Part shown: piece after piece, positions 19,370-27,124 of the stretch
Layout: every line of letters starts with the position of its first letter
Position numbering within the stretch: position 1 is the stretch's first letter
NCBI RefSeq assembly: GCF_001719615.1
Contig: NZ_MDVX01000001.1
Span: 785,959 to 849,958, forward strand
From: Neptunicoccus sediminis
GTDB taxonomy: Bacteria > Pseudomonadota > Alphaproteobacteria > Rhodobacterales > Rhodobacteraceae
Direction: 5' to 3'
Length of the DNA stretch: 64,000 nucleotides
The notes under the pieces: generated by a model
What the model saw: only the letters and a program-made list of their open reading frames with translations
Databases searched by the model: none
Told to the model about the DNA's origin: nothing
Program-made: the position numbers and the translations under genes

Positions 19370-20620
19370 TTACAGAAGTTCCGGCGTGCGGCCCAGTCGA
19401 CGGGCCAGCGGTGCGATGGTCAGGCCCTGAATGATAATGCTGAACAACACCACCATATAGGTCATCGACAGCAGCAGCGGCTTCCATTCTGTGTCCGGCA
19501 GGGTCAGCACAAGCGCAACAGAGATACCACCTTTCAGACCGCCCCATGTCATGATCGGAATCACATCGCGGGGGAAGGTCTTGAACGGTTTGAGCATCAG
19601 AACCGGCACCGCGACCGCCACCAGCCGCGCCGTCAGTGCCACGCCGATGGCAAACAGTCCGGCCCAAAGCGCACTGACGTTAAAGGCCACGGCAAAGACT
19701 TCTACGCCGATCAGCAGGAACAGGATGGCGTTCAGGATTTCGTCGATCAACGACCAGAAGGCATCAAGATATTTGCGGGTTTCATCGCTCATCCCGTATT
19801 TCACGCCCACATCCCCGATGAACAGACCGGCGACCACCGCGAAAATCGGGCCGGACAGGTGGAAATAGGTTGCCAGTTGATACCCCCCGAAGGCCAGCCC
19901 GAGCGAGAGCAGAACCTCCAGCGGGTAGTCGTCGATCCGCCGCATCACCGCGAAGGTCAGATAACCGAGGATACCGCCAAGGGCCGCACCGCCAAAGGCT
20001 TCCTGTCCGAACAGCATGAATGCGCCGGCAAATGTTGTTGCGTGGCTGTCCTGACCGCTTGGAAAGGCGAGCCCGACAAGGATCAGAAACACCACATAGG
20101 CCACGCCATCGTTGAACAGGCTTTCCCCTGCGATTTTGGTTTCCAGTTCCTTGCGCAGGTTGGCCGCGCGCAGCACGCCCAGAACCGCAACCGGATCGGT
20201 CGGGGAAATCAACGCGCCGAACACCAGCGCAATCATCAAAGGAACACCAAGGACAAGGGTCACAGCCCCCCCGACAATCGCCGTGGACAGACCAACGCCA
20301 ATGGTCGCCATCAGCACAACCACCCACGCCTGCTGTCTCAGATCACCGATTTTCACATGCAGCGCACCGGCAAAAAGCAGCAGGCCCAGCATCCCTTCAA
20401 GCAGCGCGGAGGAAAACTCCAGATCAATCACGAAACTGCGCACCGTGTCGCGAATTTCCAGAACGGGATAGATCGCATCAACCCCCATAATCGCCAGAGA
20501 CGCCAACAACGCTATGATCATGATGCCAATGGCCGAGGGTAATCTGAAAAACAGGTAGTTGATCGCGCCGAACACCCCTGCAAGGACGATCAGCAACGAT
20601 GCAATCTGAAGTTCGTTCAT
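19370..20620 (-). CDS. NhaP/CPA1-type sodium/proton antiporter
   Basis: A 416-aa multi-pass protein of the CPA1 family, exchanging sodium or potassium for protons across the inner membrane. The core motif FGALISPTDPVAVLGVLR near residue 145 and LFNDGVAYVVFLI (the ND pair) identify it. The C-terminus is short with no cytosolic regulatory domain. It lies downstream of the DUF1127/CcsR array on the same strand. Confidence 0.9.
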   Translation of the reverse strand: MNELQIASLLIVLAGVFGAINYLFFRLPSAIGIMIIALLASLAIMGVDAIYPVLEIRDTVRSFVIDLEFSSALLEGMLGLLLFAGALHVKIGDLRQQAWVVVLMATIGVGLSTAIVGGAVTLVLGVPLMIALVFGALISPTDPVAVLGVLRAANLRKELETKIAGESLFNDGVAYVVFLILVGLAFPSGQDSHATTFAGAFMLFGQEAFGGAALGGILGYLTFAVMRRIDDYPLEVLLSLGLAFGGYQLATYFHLSGPIFAVVAGLFIGDVGVKYGMSDETRKYLDAFWSLIDEILNAILFLLIGVEVFAVAFNVSALWAGLFAIGVALTARLVAVAVPVLMLKPFKTFPRDVIPIMTWGGLKGGISVALVLTLPDTEWKPLLLSMTYMVVLFSIIIQGLTIAPLARRLGRTPELL

Positions 20621-20738
20621 GGGGGCTCTTCCTGTTGTTTATCCCACTGCATGTAGCATTCGGGGCAACCGGACGGAAGATAATTACGCACGCTGTGAAA
20701 ACACGTGCGACAGGGTTCTGGTTCGGGGAGGGATGAAA

Positions 20739-20805
20739 CCGGCCCCTCCGGGAGGAGGAGGAGGGACCGGCATCTGTACCATGCGGGATCTGGGAGGAAC
20801 GACCG
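20739..20805 (-). ncRNA. CcsR-like sRNA, unit 3
   Basis: Box at 20784-20805 and hairpin at 20739-20771, stem GCCGGTCCCTCC paired with GGAGGGGCCGGT and a loop TCCTCCTCCC. Downstream lies a weaker hairpin (CGCACG/CGTGCG, 20688-20709) that could end the transcript before the antiporter gene. Confidence 0.8.
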
Positions 20806-20829
20806 CGCGGTATTCTGGTGTATTATGAT

Positions 20830-20897
20830 GCCGGTCCCACCGGGAGGAGGTGGCGGGACCGGCATCTATACCTAACGGGATCTGGGAGGAACGACCG
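20830..20897 (-). ncRNA. CcsR-like sRNA, unit 2
   Basis: Box at 20876-20897 and hairpin at 20830-20863. The stem GCCGGTCCC/GGGACCGGC differs from unit 1 by paired changes (TCC/GGG to TCC/GGA and CTC/GAG to CAC/GTG), which preserve pairing, and CCTCCTCCC again sits in the loop. Such compensatory change supports selection on RNA structure. Confidence 0.8.
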
Positions 20898-20921
20898 CCG
20901 GGTAATCTGGTGTGTTTGTTT

Positions 20922-20990
20922 GCCGGCCCCTCCGGGAGGAGGATAGAGGGACCGGCGTGTTTACGAAACGGGATCTGGGAGGAACGACCG
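20922..20990 (-). ncRNA. CcsR-like sRNA, unit 1
   Basis: First unit after the DUF1127 pair. Box at 20969-20990, then a hairpin at 20922-20956 with an 11-bp stem (one U-G pair) and a loop TATCCTCCTCCCG. The loop holds the full CCTCCTCCC motif, which is complementary to Shine-Dalgarno-like GGAGG. Ends are approximate because maturation is by RNase processing in the known family. Confidence 0.8.
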
Positions 20991-21000
20991 TTTTGTAAAA

Positions 21001-21022
21001 GGCGCTTGAAAGGACAGGCGCC
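21001..21022 (-). terminator. hairpin between DUF1127 gene and sRNA array
   Basis: GGCGC and GCGCC flank a 12-nt loop, followed on the minus strand by TTTT. It lies 9 bp after the DUF1127 stop. It could be a partial terminator or a processing boundary between mRNA and sRNAs. Confidence 0.5.
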
Positions 21023-21030
21023 TATCCGAA

Positions 21031-21279
21031 TTATTGATCCTGAACGACCAGCGTGCGTGCGTAGGCCGGAATGTCAGCGCGTTTCACGCCAATCTGGTGC
21101 AATTGCTCGTTGCTCATGCCTTGCAGGGCAGAGATCATCCGTGCGGTTTGCAGGCGCAGCAGGGACGCGGATGCCCGTGCTGAAACGCCGGACCAACCCG
21201 CAGCGAATGCTTCGGCAGAGCGTTTCTTGAAGGCTGCGAAGCCGGATTCAGAGATGTTGTCGTATGTTACAGTTTTCAT
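21031..21279 (-). CDS. DUF1127 protein, CcaF1-like
   Basis: An 82-aa basic protein beginning MKTVTYDNISESGFAAFKKR and ending with the DUF1127 core MSNEQLHQIGVKRADIPAYA. In R. sphaeroides the DUF1127 protein CcaF1, encoded just upstream of the CcsR RNAs, binds RNA and aids sRNA maturation. Position and size match here. It starts 4 bp after the stop of the preceding DUF1127 gene. The longer frame to 21621 overlaps that gene and is rejected. Confidence 0.85.
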   Translation of the reverse strand: MKTVTYDNISESGFAAFKKRSAEAFAAGWSGVSARASASLLRLQTARMISALQGMSNEQLHQIGVKRADIPAYARTLVVQDQ

Positions 21280-21283
21280 TGTC

Positions 21284-21514
21284 TTAAGCCATTTCTGCCG
21301 CTTCACGAGCGACCCGTCTGATGTCACCACGGGAAAACCCGAGGTCTGCGAGATCGCGGGCAGAGAGGCCTGCAAGCTCGGCAAATGTGTTTGTGTACGC
21401 CTTGCGTTTGCGGCGATATGTGCTCCAGCTTTCGGCGGTGTTCTTGAGCGCCGATGCGAACTTGTTCTTAAGGTCGCCGAGTGCTGTGCCATTATGTGTG
21501 CTAGAGATCGACAT
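21284..21514 (-). CDS. DUF1127 protein
   Basis: A 76-aa protein MSISSTHNGTALGDLKNK and onward, with the DUF1127 core FAELAGLSARDLADLGFSRG near residues 44-63. The ribosome-binding site AAGGAAAG lies about 7 nt before the ATG. First gene of the operon DUF1127-DUF1127-sRNA array. Having two tandem DUF1127 genes upstream of the RNAs is the notable difference from the single-gene R. sphaeroides locus described in the literature. Confidence 0.85.
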   Translation of the reverse strand: MSISSTHNGTALGDLKNKFASALKNTAESWSTYRRKRKAYTNTFAELAGLSARDLADLGFSRGDIRRVAREAAEMA

Positions 21515-21566
21515 TTCGACTTTCCTTCATTTTGCTGCAGCGCAGAATTTCTTGCTGCAATGCAAC

Positions 21567-21593
21567 AATATGAACGATCCCCCCCGGTTTCAA
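21567..21593 (-). promoter_or_regulatory. candidate heat-shock-type (RpoH) promoter for the DUF1127/CcsR operon
   Basis: On the minus strand TTGAAA (21593-21588) and CATATT (21572-21567) are separated by 15 nt, about 50 bp upstream of the first DUF1127 ATG. This resembles alphaproteobacterial RpoH promoters. The same spacing is seen upstream of the other DUF1127 gene in this window. Confidence 0.4.
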
Positions 21594-21868
21594 CGTATCT
21601 CTGCGCAAAGGGGGTATGCATAAACGGAAAGGCAGTTCTCCTTGAAAATAAAGCTCTTGCCCTATGGCTGCGCCTTTATCGGGCAGATCCGGCGGGTCCT
21701 GAGCGATATTTGCGCAGGGTTTGCACGCAGTCCCGAAAATTTTGTGATCACAGCAAGTGACGGGACGTTTCCGGCGTGGATGACGCCTTGCGCGGGATTC
21801 GCGGCTTTTGCGAATTGCCAAGCGATTCAATGCGTGATGATCTGCGCCTGTCTGGGAAAAGGTGCAGT
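21594..21868. other. intergenic stretch, no gene seen
   Basis: The region between the DUF1127 promoter and the EamA gene has no credible reading frame. It must hold the start region of the EamA transcript on the plus strand, but no clear promoter or operator was recognised. Confidence 0.5.
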
Positions 21869-22756
21869 ATGGAAAAGAAAGATCGTATAGATTTGCTCGG
21901 TGCCGGCTTGCTGGTCGGGGTTTCCCTGTTGCTCGGACTGAATCAGGTTTTGGTAAAGATCGTCGGGCAGGGGATGCATCCCGCGCTGCAAGCCGGATTG
22001 CGCAGTGCGATGGCGGTGCTTCCTGTTCTGGCGCTGGCGGTGCTGTTCCGCCGCAGGCTGAGCCTGCGGGACGGCAGTCTTGGCTGGGGCGTCGTCACCG
22101 GCGTCCTGTTTGCGCTGGAATTTCTGATGCTGTTCCTTGCGCTTGATTATTCCTCTGTCGCCCGTGTTTCTGTGTTGTTTTATACTATGCCGGTCTGGAT
22201 GACCCTTGGTGCGCATTTTCTGATCCCTGCCGAACGTCTGACCCGTAACAAGATCATCGGTCTGGTGGTCGCGGTTACAGGTGTCGTGGTGGCCATGTGG
22301 GGGCGTGAGGGCGGCGAGAACGAGTTGCTGGGCGATATTTTCTGCATTGCAGGGGCGATGATCTGGGCGGCCATCGGGATCGTGGCCCGTGTCACGCCGC
22401 TGAACCGGTCTGTGCCGGAAATGCAGTTGCTCTACCAGCTTGTCGTCTCGGCTGTTGTGCTGATCCCTGTTGCCTTTCTGATCGGGGACCAGATCCGCGA
22501 TCTGCAACCGTTTCATTGGGGCGTTCTGGCGTTTCAGTCGGTGGTTGTGGTTGGCTTGGGCTTTTCCACATGGTTCTGGGTGCTGTCGAAATACCCCGCA
22601 TCGGAAATGGCGAGCTTCGGCTTTCTTGCGCCGCTCTTTGGTGTGCTGCTTGGCTGGTTGATCTTGGGAGAGACGATCACGATCTGGATTGTCGTCGCAC
22701 TGATACTGGTCAGCGCGGGGATTGTGTTGATCAACCACAAGCCCCGCAAAAGATAG
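21869..22756 (+). CDS. EamA/DMT-family membrane transporter
   Basis: A 295-aa protein with ten helices in two EamA repeats: LLVGVSLLLGLNQVLVKIV in the first and GDIFCIAGAMIWAAIGIVAR opening the second, with the C-terminal motif FLAPLFGVLLGWLILGE. The start at 21869 (MEKKDRIDLLG) begins the conserved part; the upstream in-frame ATG at 21776 adds an unconserved leader. Substrate unknown. Convergent with the nucleoside hydrolase gene. Confidence 0.87.
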   Translation: MEKKDRIDLLGAGLLVGVSLLLGLNQVLVKIVGQGMHPALQAGLRSAMAVLPVLALAVLFRRRLSLRDGSLGWGVVTGVLFALEFLMLFLALDYSSVARVSVLFYTMPVWMTLGAHFLIPAERLTRNKIIGLVVAVTGVVVAMWGREGGENELLGDIFCIAGAMIWAAIGIVARVTPLNRSVPEMQLLYQLVVSAVVLIPVAFLIGDQIRDLQPFHWGVLAFQSVVVVGLGFSTWFWVLSKYPASEMASFGFLAPLFGVLLGWLILGETITIWIVVALILVSAGIVLINHKPRKR

Positions 22757-22757
22757 C

Positions 22758-22782
22758 CCCGCGCAGCGCAGTGCCGCGCGGG
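22758..22782. terminator. shared convergent hairpin
   Basis: CCCGCGC and GCGCGGG form a 7-bp GC stem between the convergent EamA and nucleoside hydrolase stops. No T-run is present, so termination strength is doubtful. Confidence 0.5.
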
Positions 22783-22790
22783 AGCATTCC

Positions 22791-23720
22791 TCAAAGCGTG
22801 CCGATCCGTTCGACCAGCAACGCGAAAAAGCCGTCGGCATCCACGTCTTTTACATAGGTTACATTGGCGGGGCGATCCGTAACCCGCCACCAATCCGCCA
22901 CTGTCGCCCCAAGCGTCAGCTTGGAAATGGTTTCAACCTCTACGTTGATGAAACGGCTGTTGAACAGATCGGGGCGCAGCAGATAGGCAATCACGCAGGG
23001 ATCATGCAGCGGCGCACCGTCCGAGCCGTATTTCTCCTTGTCGTAACGTTCAAAGAAATCCGTCAGCTCTGCCACCACAGGACCGGCGCGGTTGGGCAGG
23101 GCACGAAAGGCTGCGACCCGCGGCGCGGTGGTCAGGGCCTGATGTGTGCAATCAAGCGGCAGCATCGTGACCGCAACGCCCGAGCGCAGCACAATATCGG
23201 CGGCGGTTGGATCGACATAGATGTTAAACTCTGCCGCGGGCGTGATGTTGCCCCCTTCAAAGAAGCCACCCCCCATGAAAACAATCTCGCGAATGTTTTC
23301 CTTGATCTCGGGGGCTTGTGTCAGCGCGGCTGCGATATTGGTTAATGGTCCCAACGGACAAAGCGTCACATCCTTTGTGCTGCGCAGGGTGTCGATGATG
23401 AAATCTACCCCGTGTTTGTCCTGCAATGGGATTTGCGGCTCTGGCAGGGTCGGCCCGTCCAGCCCCGTGCGCCCGTGGACATGCTCGGCTGTGACCAGTG
23501 GACGATCCAGCGGCGCATCGCAGCCCGCGAAGACCGGAATGTCCGGGCGTCCGGCCAGTTCCACGATTTTGCGGGTGTTGAGTTCGGTTAGCGCCAGAGG
23601 AACATTCCCCGCCACTGCAGTGATGCCCAGAACCTCCAGTTCAGGACTGGCAAGCGCGAGCAGGATGGCTACCGCATCATCCTGTCCCGGGTCTGTGTCG
23701 ATAATGATTTTACGTGTCAT
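22791..23720 (-). CDS. inosine/uridine-preferring nucleoside hydrolase
   Basis: A 309-aa enzyme splitting nucleosides into base and ribose. The N-terminal calcium-binding motif IIIDTDPGQDDAVAILLAL is the family hallmark. GPLTNIAAAL and IVFMGGGFFEGGNITPAAEFNIYVDPTAA are the other active-site segments, and the C-terminal Asp is in LHDPCVIAYLL. Full length. No transporter for nucleosides is adjacent. Confidence 0.94.
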   Translation of the reverse strand: MTRKIIIDTDPGQDDAVAILLALASPELEVLGITAVAGNVPLALTELNTRKIVELAGRPDIPVFAGCDAPLDRPLVTAEHVHGRTGLDGPTLPEPQIPLQDKHGVDFIIDTLRSTKDVTLCPLGPLTNIAAALTQAPEIKENIREIVFMGGGFFEGGNITPAAEFNIYVDPTAADIVLRSGVAVTMLPLDCTHQALTTAPRVAAFRALPNRAGPVVAELTDFFERYDKEKYGSDGAPLHDPCVIAYLLRPDLFNSRFINVEVETISKLTLGATVADWWRVTDRPANVTYVKDVDADGFFALLVERIGTL

Positions 23721-23829
23721 GCCATAGCTTTAGACCAGCCGCGCCAAAAGCAAAAGCGCCCCTTTTGCGTGAAGGCGCAATTCACGTTACCCTCGGCGCA
23801 GGTGCATTAGAGAGAAAAGGAGTTTTAGG

Positions 23830-24117
23830 ATGCCTAAAGGTTATTTAATTGCTCATATTCGGGCACATGACGCGGAAAAAATGCAGGAGTTCAGCGCTTT
23901 GGCCCGCCCTGCAATAGCCAAATACGGCGGTAAGGCACTGGTAAGCAATCCGAACCCGACGCTAAAGGAAGGCCCTGCAAGCGGAACGGCTGTGGTCATC
24001 GAGTTTGAAGACATGGACGCCGCCGAACGCTTTTACAATTCCGAAGAATACACAGCGGCAAGAGCGGTCCGTATGCTTGCTGCGGAAACGGATCTCGTTC
24101 TCGTAGAAGGTCTCTGA
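23830..24117 (+). CDS. DUF1330 family protein
   Basis: A 95-aa cytosolic protein MPKGYLIAHIRAHDAEKMQ and onward, with the dimeric ferredoxin-like (alpha-beta barrel) pattern and the ending VRMLAAETDLVLVEGL. The family occurs widely but has no firm biochemical role. It stands alone, with the ribosome-binding site AAGGAG 6 nt before the ATG. Confidence 0.85.
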   Translation: MPKGYLIAHIRAHDAEKMQEFSALARPAIAKYGGKALVSNPNPTLKEGPASGTAVVIEFEDMDAAERFYNSEEYTAARAVRMLAAETDLVLVEGL

Positions 24118-24200
24118 TTTCTCGTAATGCCCAGTCGCCACGCAAGCTTCGCTGCGGATGCTGCCGTGTTCTGCCCTACTTGCGGAACCTCAAAAGTTGA

Positions 24201-24259
24201 ACCGCCAGTGCGTATTCGCACCGGCGGTCCTTATGGCGCGCGCCTGTTACGCAGGCGCG
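24201..24259. terminator. pair of hairpins between convergent genes
   Basis: The first hairpin (24201-24228) has arms ACCGCC-a-GTGCG and CGCAC-c-GGCGGT around a TATT loop. The second (24239-24259) has the perfect stem CGCGCCTG/CAGGCGCG. They lie between DUF1330 (plus) and the iron-binding protein gene (minus) and probably terminate both, though T-runs are weak. Confidence 0.55.
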
Positions 24260-24286
24260 AACACAATATTATGCGATAGCGGACGA

Positions 24287-25291
24287 TCAGCCGTCGAAAT
24301 CAACCGTTTCGACCAACTTCAAAGAGGTTGGGCGCAGTTTCGCGATTTCGTCGAGCGGCTTGTCGTCCGCTGTAAAGCTGCCCCAGCTTTTCACCAGATC
24401 AGAGGCTTGCGTGCCTTCTTTCAGCGGGTATTCCCCGTTCACCTGCGCGTAGATTTCCTGTGCAGCATCAGAGGACAGCCATTCCATCAGTTGAACGGCT
24501 TCTTCCTTGTTCGGGGCCGCTTTGGTCAGGGCCACACCGGACAGGTTCACATGGGTGCCGCCGTCTTCAAAGGTCGGAAAGACGATGCGCACGGAATCTG
24601 CCCAGGCTTTCTGATCGGGTTCTTCCAGCATTTTTTTCATGTAGTAGGTGTTGCCAAGCGAAATATCGCATTCACCGGCGTGGATGGCTTTCACCTGTCC
24701 GCGGTCATTGCCTGAAGGCTTGCGCGCCAGATTGGATTTGATGCCTTCCAGCCATGTTTTGGTTTCTTCTTCGCCGTGGTGGGCGATCATGGAAGAAATC
24801 AGCGCGAGGTTATAGGCATTGGTGCCGGAACGGATGCAGATGCGGCCTTCCCATTTGTCCGAGGCGAGGTCTTCGTAGGTGGTGACTTCCCCTTCTTCCA
24901 CCCGATCCTTGGAGGCGTAAACAATCCGCGCACGGGATGTCAGGCCAAACCATTCGCCATCGGCATGACGGAATTCAGCGGGGATATTCGCGCTCAGGGT
25001 TTCGGATTGCACGGGTTGGGTCACGCCGGCATCCACAAGTGCTTGCAGGCGGGAAATATCAACGGTCATCACCAGATCCGCCGGAGAGCGGTCGCCCTCG
25101 GCCTGAAGTTTTTCAATCATGCCTTTGTTCAGGAACACAAGGTTGGTTTCAACGCCGGTCTCTTTGGTAAAGGCGTCCAGCAGGGGCGATACCAGTTCGG
25201 GCTGGCGGTAGGAATATACCGTTACGTCTGCGTATGCGGCGGTGCTGGTCAGGGTGGCAGCGGTGGCTGCGAGGGCGCTGATAAATCTCAT
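24287..25291 (-). CDS. ferric-iron ABC transporter periplasmic binding protein (FbpA/FutA family)
   Basis: A 334-aa secreted protein. The signal peptide MRFISALAATAATLTSTAAYA is followed by DVTVYSYRQPELVSPLLDAFTKETGVETN, the class 1 ferric-binding fold. The conserved segments GRICIRSGTNAYNLALIS and LGNTYYMKKML contain the tyrosines that coordinate iron in this family. The start at 25291 places the signal peptide correctly; the longer frame to 25435 is unsupported. No permease or ATPase lies nearby, so it must work with components elsewhere. Confidence 0.9.
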   Translation of the reverse strand: MRFISALAATAATLTSTAAYADVTVYSYRQPELVSPLLDAFTKETGVETNLVFLNKGMIEKLQAEGDRSPADLVMTVDISRLQALVDAGVTQPVQSETLSANIPAEFRHADGEWFGLTSRARIVYASKDRVEEGEVTTYEDLASDKWEGRICIRSGTNAYNLALISSMIAHHGEEETKTWLEGIKSNLARKPSGNDRGQVKAIHAGECDISLGNTYYMKKMLEEPDQKAWADSVRIVFPTFEDGGTHVNLSGVALTKAAPNKEEAVQLMEWLSSDAAQEIYAQVNGEYPLKEGTQASDLVKSWGSFTADDKPLDEIAKLRPTSLKLVETVDFDG

Positions 25292-25332
25292 AGGTTCGAA
25301 TCCTGTATAAGTTTCGGTGGCTCCTCTTAATA

Positions 25333-25347
25333 CGACTAAAATAGTCG
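25333..25347. promoter_or_regulatory. palindrome upstream of ferric-binding protein gene
   Basis: CGACTA-AAA-TAGTCG is a perfect inverted repeat about 42 bp upstream of the start codon. An iron-responsive regulator (Irr, RirA/IscR-type or the Fur homologue in this window) is the natural candidate, but the sequence is not a textbook match to any of their boxes. Confidence 0.35.
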
Positions 25348-25469
25348 GGTCAATGATTGACTGAATTGGTCGGAATAAAAGTTCAACTGCGCTTGCCGTT
25401 GGCGATCCGGATAATGGAGCAGTTAAAATTTGCATTGGCGCGGGCGGACTTAGGGGCTAAGCATGTGCC

Positions 25470-26216
25470 ATGACTGACTATATTCTCCTGATCTTTGCGG
25501 CTTTCGGGGCCGGTGTTTTGAATACTATCGCCGGTGGCGGCACCTTTCTGACCTTTCCCGCGCTGGCCTTTACCGGCGTGCCGCCCGTTGTGGCCAATGC
25601 GACATCGGCGGTGGCGGTCTTTCCGGGCTATCTGGCCGGAGCGGTGGGATTCAAGGACGAATTGAAAGCCTTTGACCGGCGTCAGATGGTCCGCCTGACG
25701 GTGATTACGCTGGCCGGCGGGCTGGTGGGGGCGCTGCTGCTGGTGGTCTCCTCTAACGAAGCCTTTGCGATTGTCGTTCCTTTCCTGCTGCTGGCCGCAA
25801 CACTGGCTTTCTGGTTCGGGGATGCGATCCGCGACTGGGCCGCACGCAAGGCACGGGCGGTCACACCGTTCGGTGCGGCGGGTCTGTTTCTGGTCAGCAT
25901 CTACGGTGGCTATTTCAACGGGGGGCTTGGCATCGTGCTGCTGGCGTTGTTCTCGCTCTGGGGGATGACCAACATCCACGAGATGAACGGGCTGAAGAAC
26001 GGCCTTTCCTTTGCGCTTTCGGCAATTTCGGTCGCGGCCTTTGCCATCAGCGGGCTGGTTGAATGGCCCCAAGCGATCGTGATGATGGTCGCGGCCACCA
26101 TCGGGGGCTATGCGGGCGCGCCTGTGGCCCGTGTCCTGCCAAAATCCGTGGTGCGCGGCATTGTCATCCTTGTCGGCCTAAGCATGAGCGCGGTATTCTT
26201 TGCGCGGCTGTTCTGA
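25470..26216 (+). CDS. TauE/SafE-family sulfite/anion permease
   Basis: A 248-aa protein with about eight hydrophobic helices. The family landmarks are GVLNTIAGGGTFLTFPALAFTG and VANATSAVAVFPGYLAGA in the first half and YGGYFNGGLGIVLLAL in the second. Members export sulfite or organosulfonates, or take up related anions. There are no sulfur-metabolism genes next to it. It is divergent from the ferric-binding protein gene. Confidence 0.9.
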   Translation: MTDYILLIFAAFGAGVLNTIAGGGTFLTFPALAFTGVPPVVANATSAVAVFPGYLAGAVGFKDELKAFDRRQMVRLTVITLAGGLVGALLLVVSSNEAFAIVVPFLLLAATLAFWFGDAIRDWAARKARAVTPFGAAGLFLVSIYGGYFNGGLGIVLLALFSLWGMTNIHEMNGLKNGLSFALSAISVAAFAISGLVEWPQAIVMMVAATIGGYAGAPVARVLPKSVVRGIVILVGLSMSAVFFARLF

Positions 26217-26237
26217 TCACAGCGCTATGGTGATGCC

Positions 26238-27080
26238 TCAGTCTGCGGCGCGTTCCGCCTGTTTCGCCTGATCCCAAAGCCCGTCCATCTCTGCCAGATC
26301 CGAGTCATTCGGGGTCTTTCCCTGCCGTTCCAGCGCATCTTCGATGTATTCAAAGCGGCGGGTGAATTTGCGGTTGGCACTGCGCAGGGCCTCTTCTGGG
26401 TCGATCTCCAGATGGCGCGCCAGATTTGCCATTACAAACATCAGATCCCCGAATTCTTCTACCTGTTTGTCACGGGGCAGGCTATCCACGGCCTCTACCA
26501 GTTCGGCGGCTTCTTCGGTGATCTTGTCAAGAACCTGCACCTTTTCCGGCCAGTCAAACCCCACACGGGCCGCCCGCTTTTGCAGCTTTACCGCACGGGT
26601 CAGGGCCGGCAGATTGCCCGCCACCCCGTCCAGCGTGCGGGTCTTGGTCTGCCCTTTCGCCGCCCGCTCTGCCGCCTTGATCTTTTCCCAGTCGGCGGTC
26701 TGTTGCGCTGCGGATTTATCGCGGCTTTCCGTCCCGAATACATGGGGGTGCCGGTGGATCATCTTGTCGGCAATCTTTTTGGTGACGGTTTCAAAGGTGA
26801 AATGCCCGTCCTCCGCCCCCATCTGGGTGTAATAGACCACCTGCAACAGCAGATCGCCCAACTCCCCCTCCAGCTCTGCCATATCCCCGAGCGCGATGGC
26901 ATCGGCAACTTCATAGGCTTCTTCGATGGTATAAGGCACGATAGAGCCATAATCCTGTTCAATGTCCCACGGACACCCTGTTTCAGGGTCGCGCAGGCGG
27001 GCCATGATCTCTAGCAGGCGGGGCAGGCCGCCGTCCGGATCAAGGCATAAGGATTGAGAGGCGGATTGGTCTTTACTCAT
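26238..27080 (-). CDS. mazG: nucleoside triphosphate pyrophosphohydrolase MazG
   Basis: A 280-aa two-domain MazG. The first domain carries EEAYEVADAIALGDMAELEGELGDLLLQ (the EExxE...ExxD metal site); the second carries EEAAELVEAVDSLP and EEFGDLMFVMANLARH. The enzyme hydrolyses nucleoside triphosphates to monophosphate and pyrophosphate, cleaning up nonstandard nucleotides. Length is normal. It is divergent from the amidohydrolase gene. Confidence 0.95.
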   Translation of the reverse strand: MSKDQSASQSLCLDPDGGLPRLLEIMARLRDPETGCPWDIEQDYGSIVPYTIEEAYEVADAIALGDMAELEGELGDLLLQVVYYTQMGAEDGHFTFETVTKKIADKMIHRHPHVFGTESRDKSAAQQTADWEKIKAAERAAKGQTKTRTLDGVAGNLPALTRAVKLQKRAARVGFDWPEKVQVLDKITEEAAELVEAVDSLPRDKQVEEFGDLMFVMANLARHLEIDPEEALRSANRKFTRRFEYIEDALERQGKTPNDSDLAEMDGLWDQAKQAERAAD

Positions 27081-27124
27081 GCTTCGGGGTTCCTGATAGT
27101 CCGCGCAAAAGGAGACCAGAATCT

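Larger units (their letters stand above)
20720..20994 (-). repeat. three-unit tandem array of CCTCCC-loop RNAs
   Basis: Three copies of a unit repeat with a 92-93-bp period. Each copy has a conserved box (CGGGATCTGGGAGGAACGAC on the plus strand) followed about 13 bp later by a GC-rich inverted repeat. On the minus strand both parts present CCTCCC in a loop. A smaller hairpin at 20720-20740 carries CCCTCCCC and may be a fourth, decayed unit. The layout after a DUF1127 gene matches the CcsR1-4 cluster of Rhodobacter sphaeroides. Confidence 0.85.

Noticed and set aside
20617..20865. 82-codon minus-strand frame ending in a CPEC motif and overlapping the antiporter start by 4 bp
   Set aside because: It runs through two units of the structured RNA array and is Pro-rich from the repeats; the array explains it better. 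A short real peptide at its end cannot be excluded.
20720..20994. CRISPR-like interpretation of the three repeats
   Set aside because: Units are tandem, structured and separated by short similar spacers, with no cas genes; they fit sRNA duplication.
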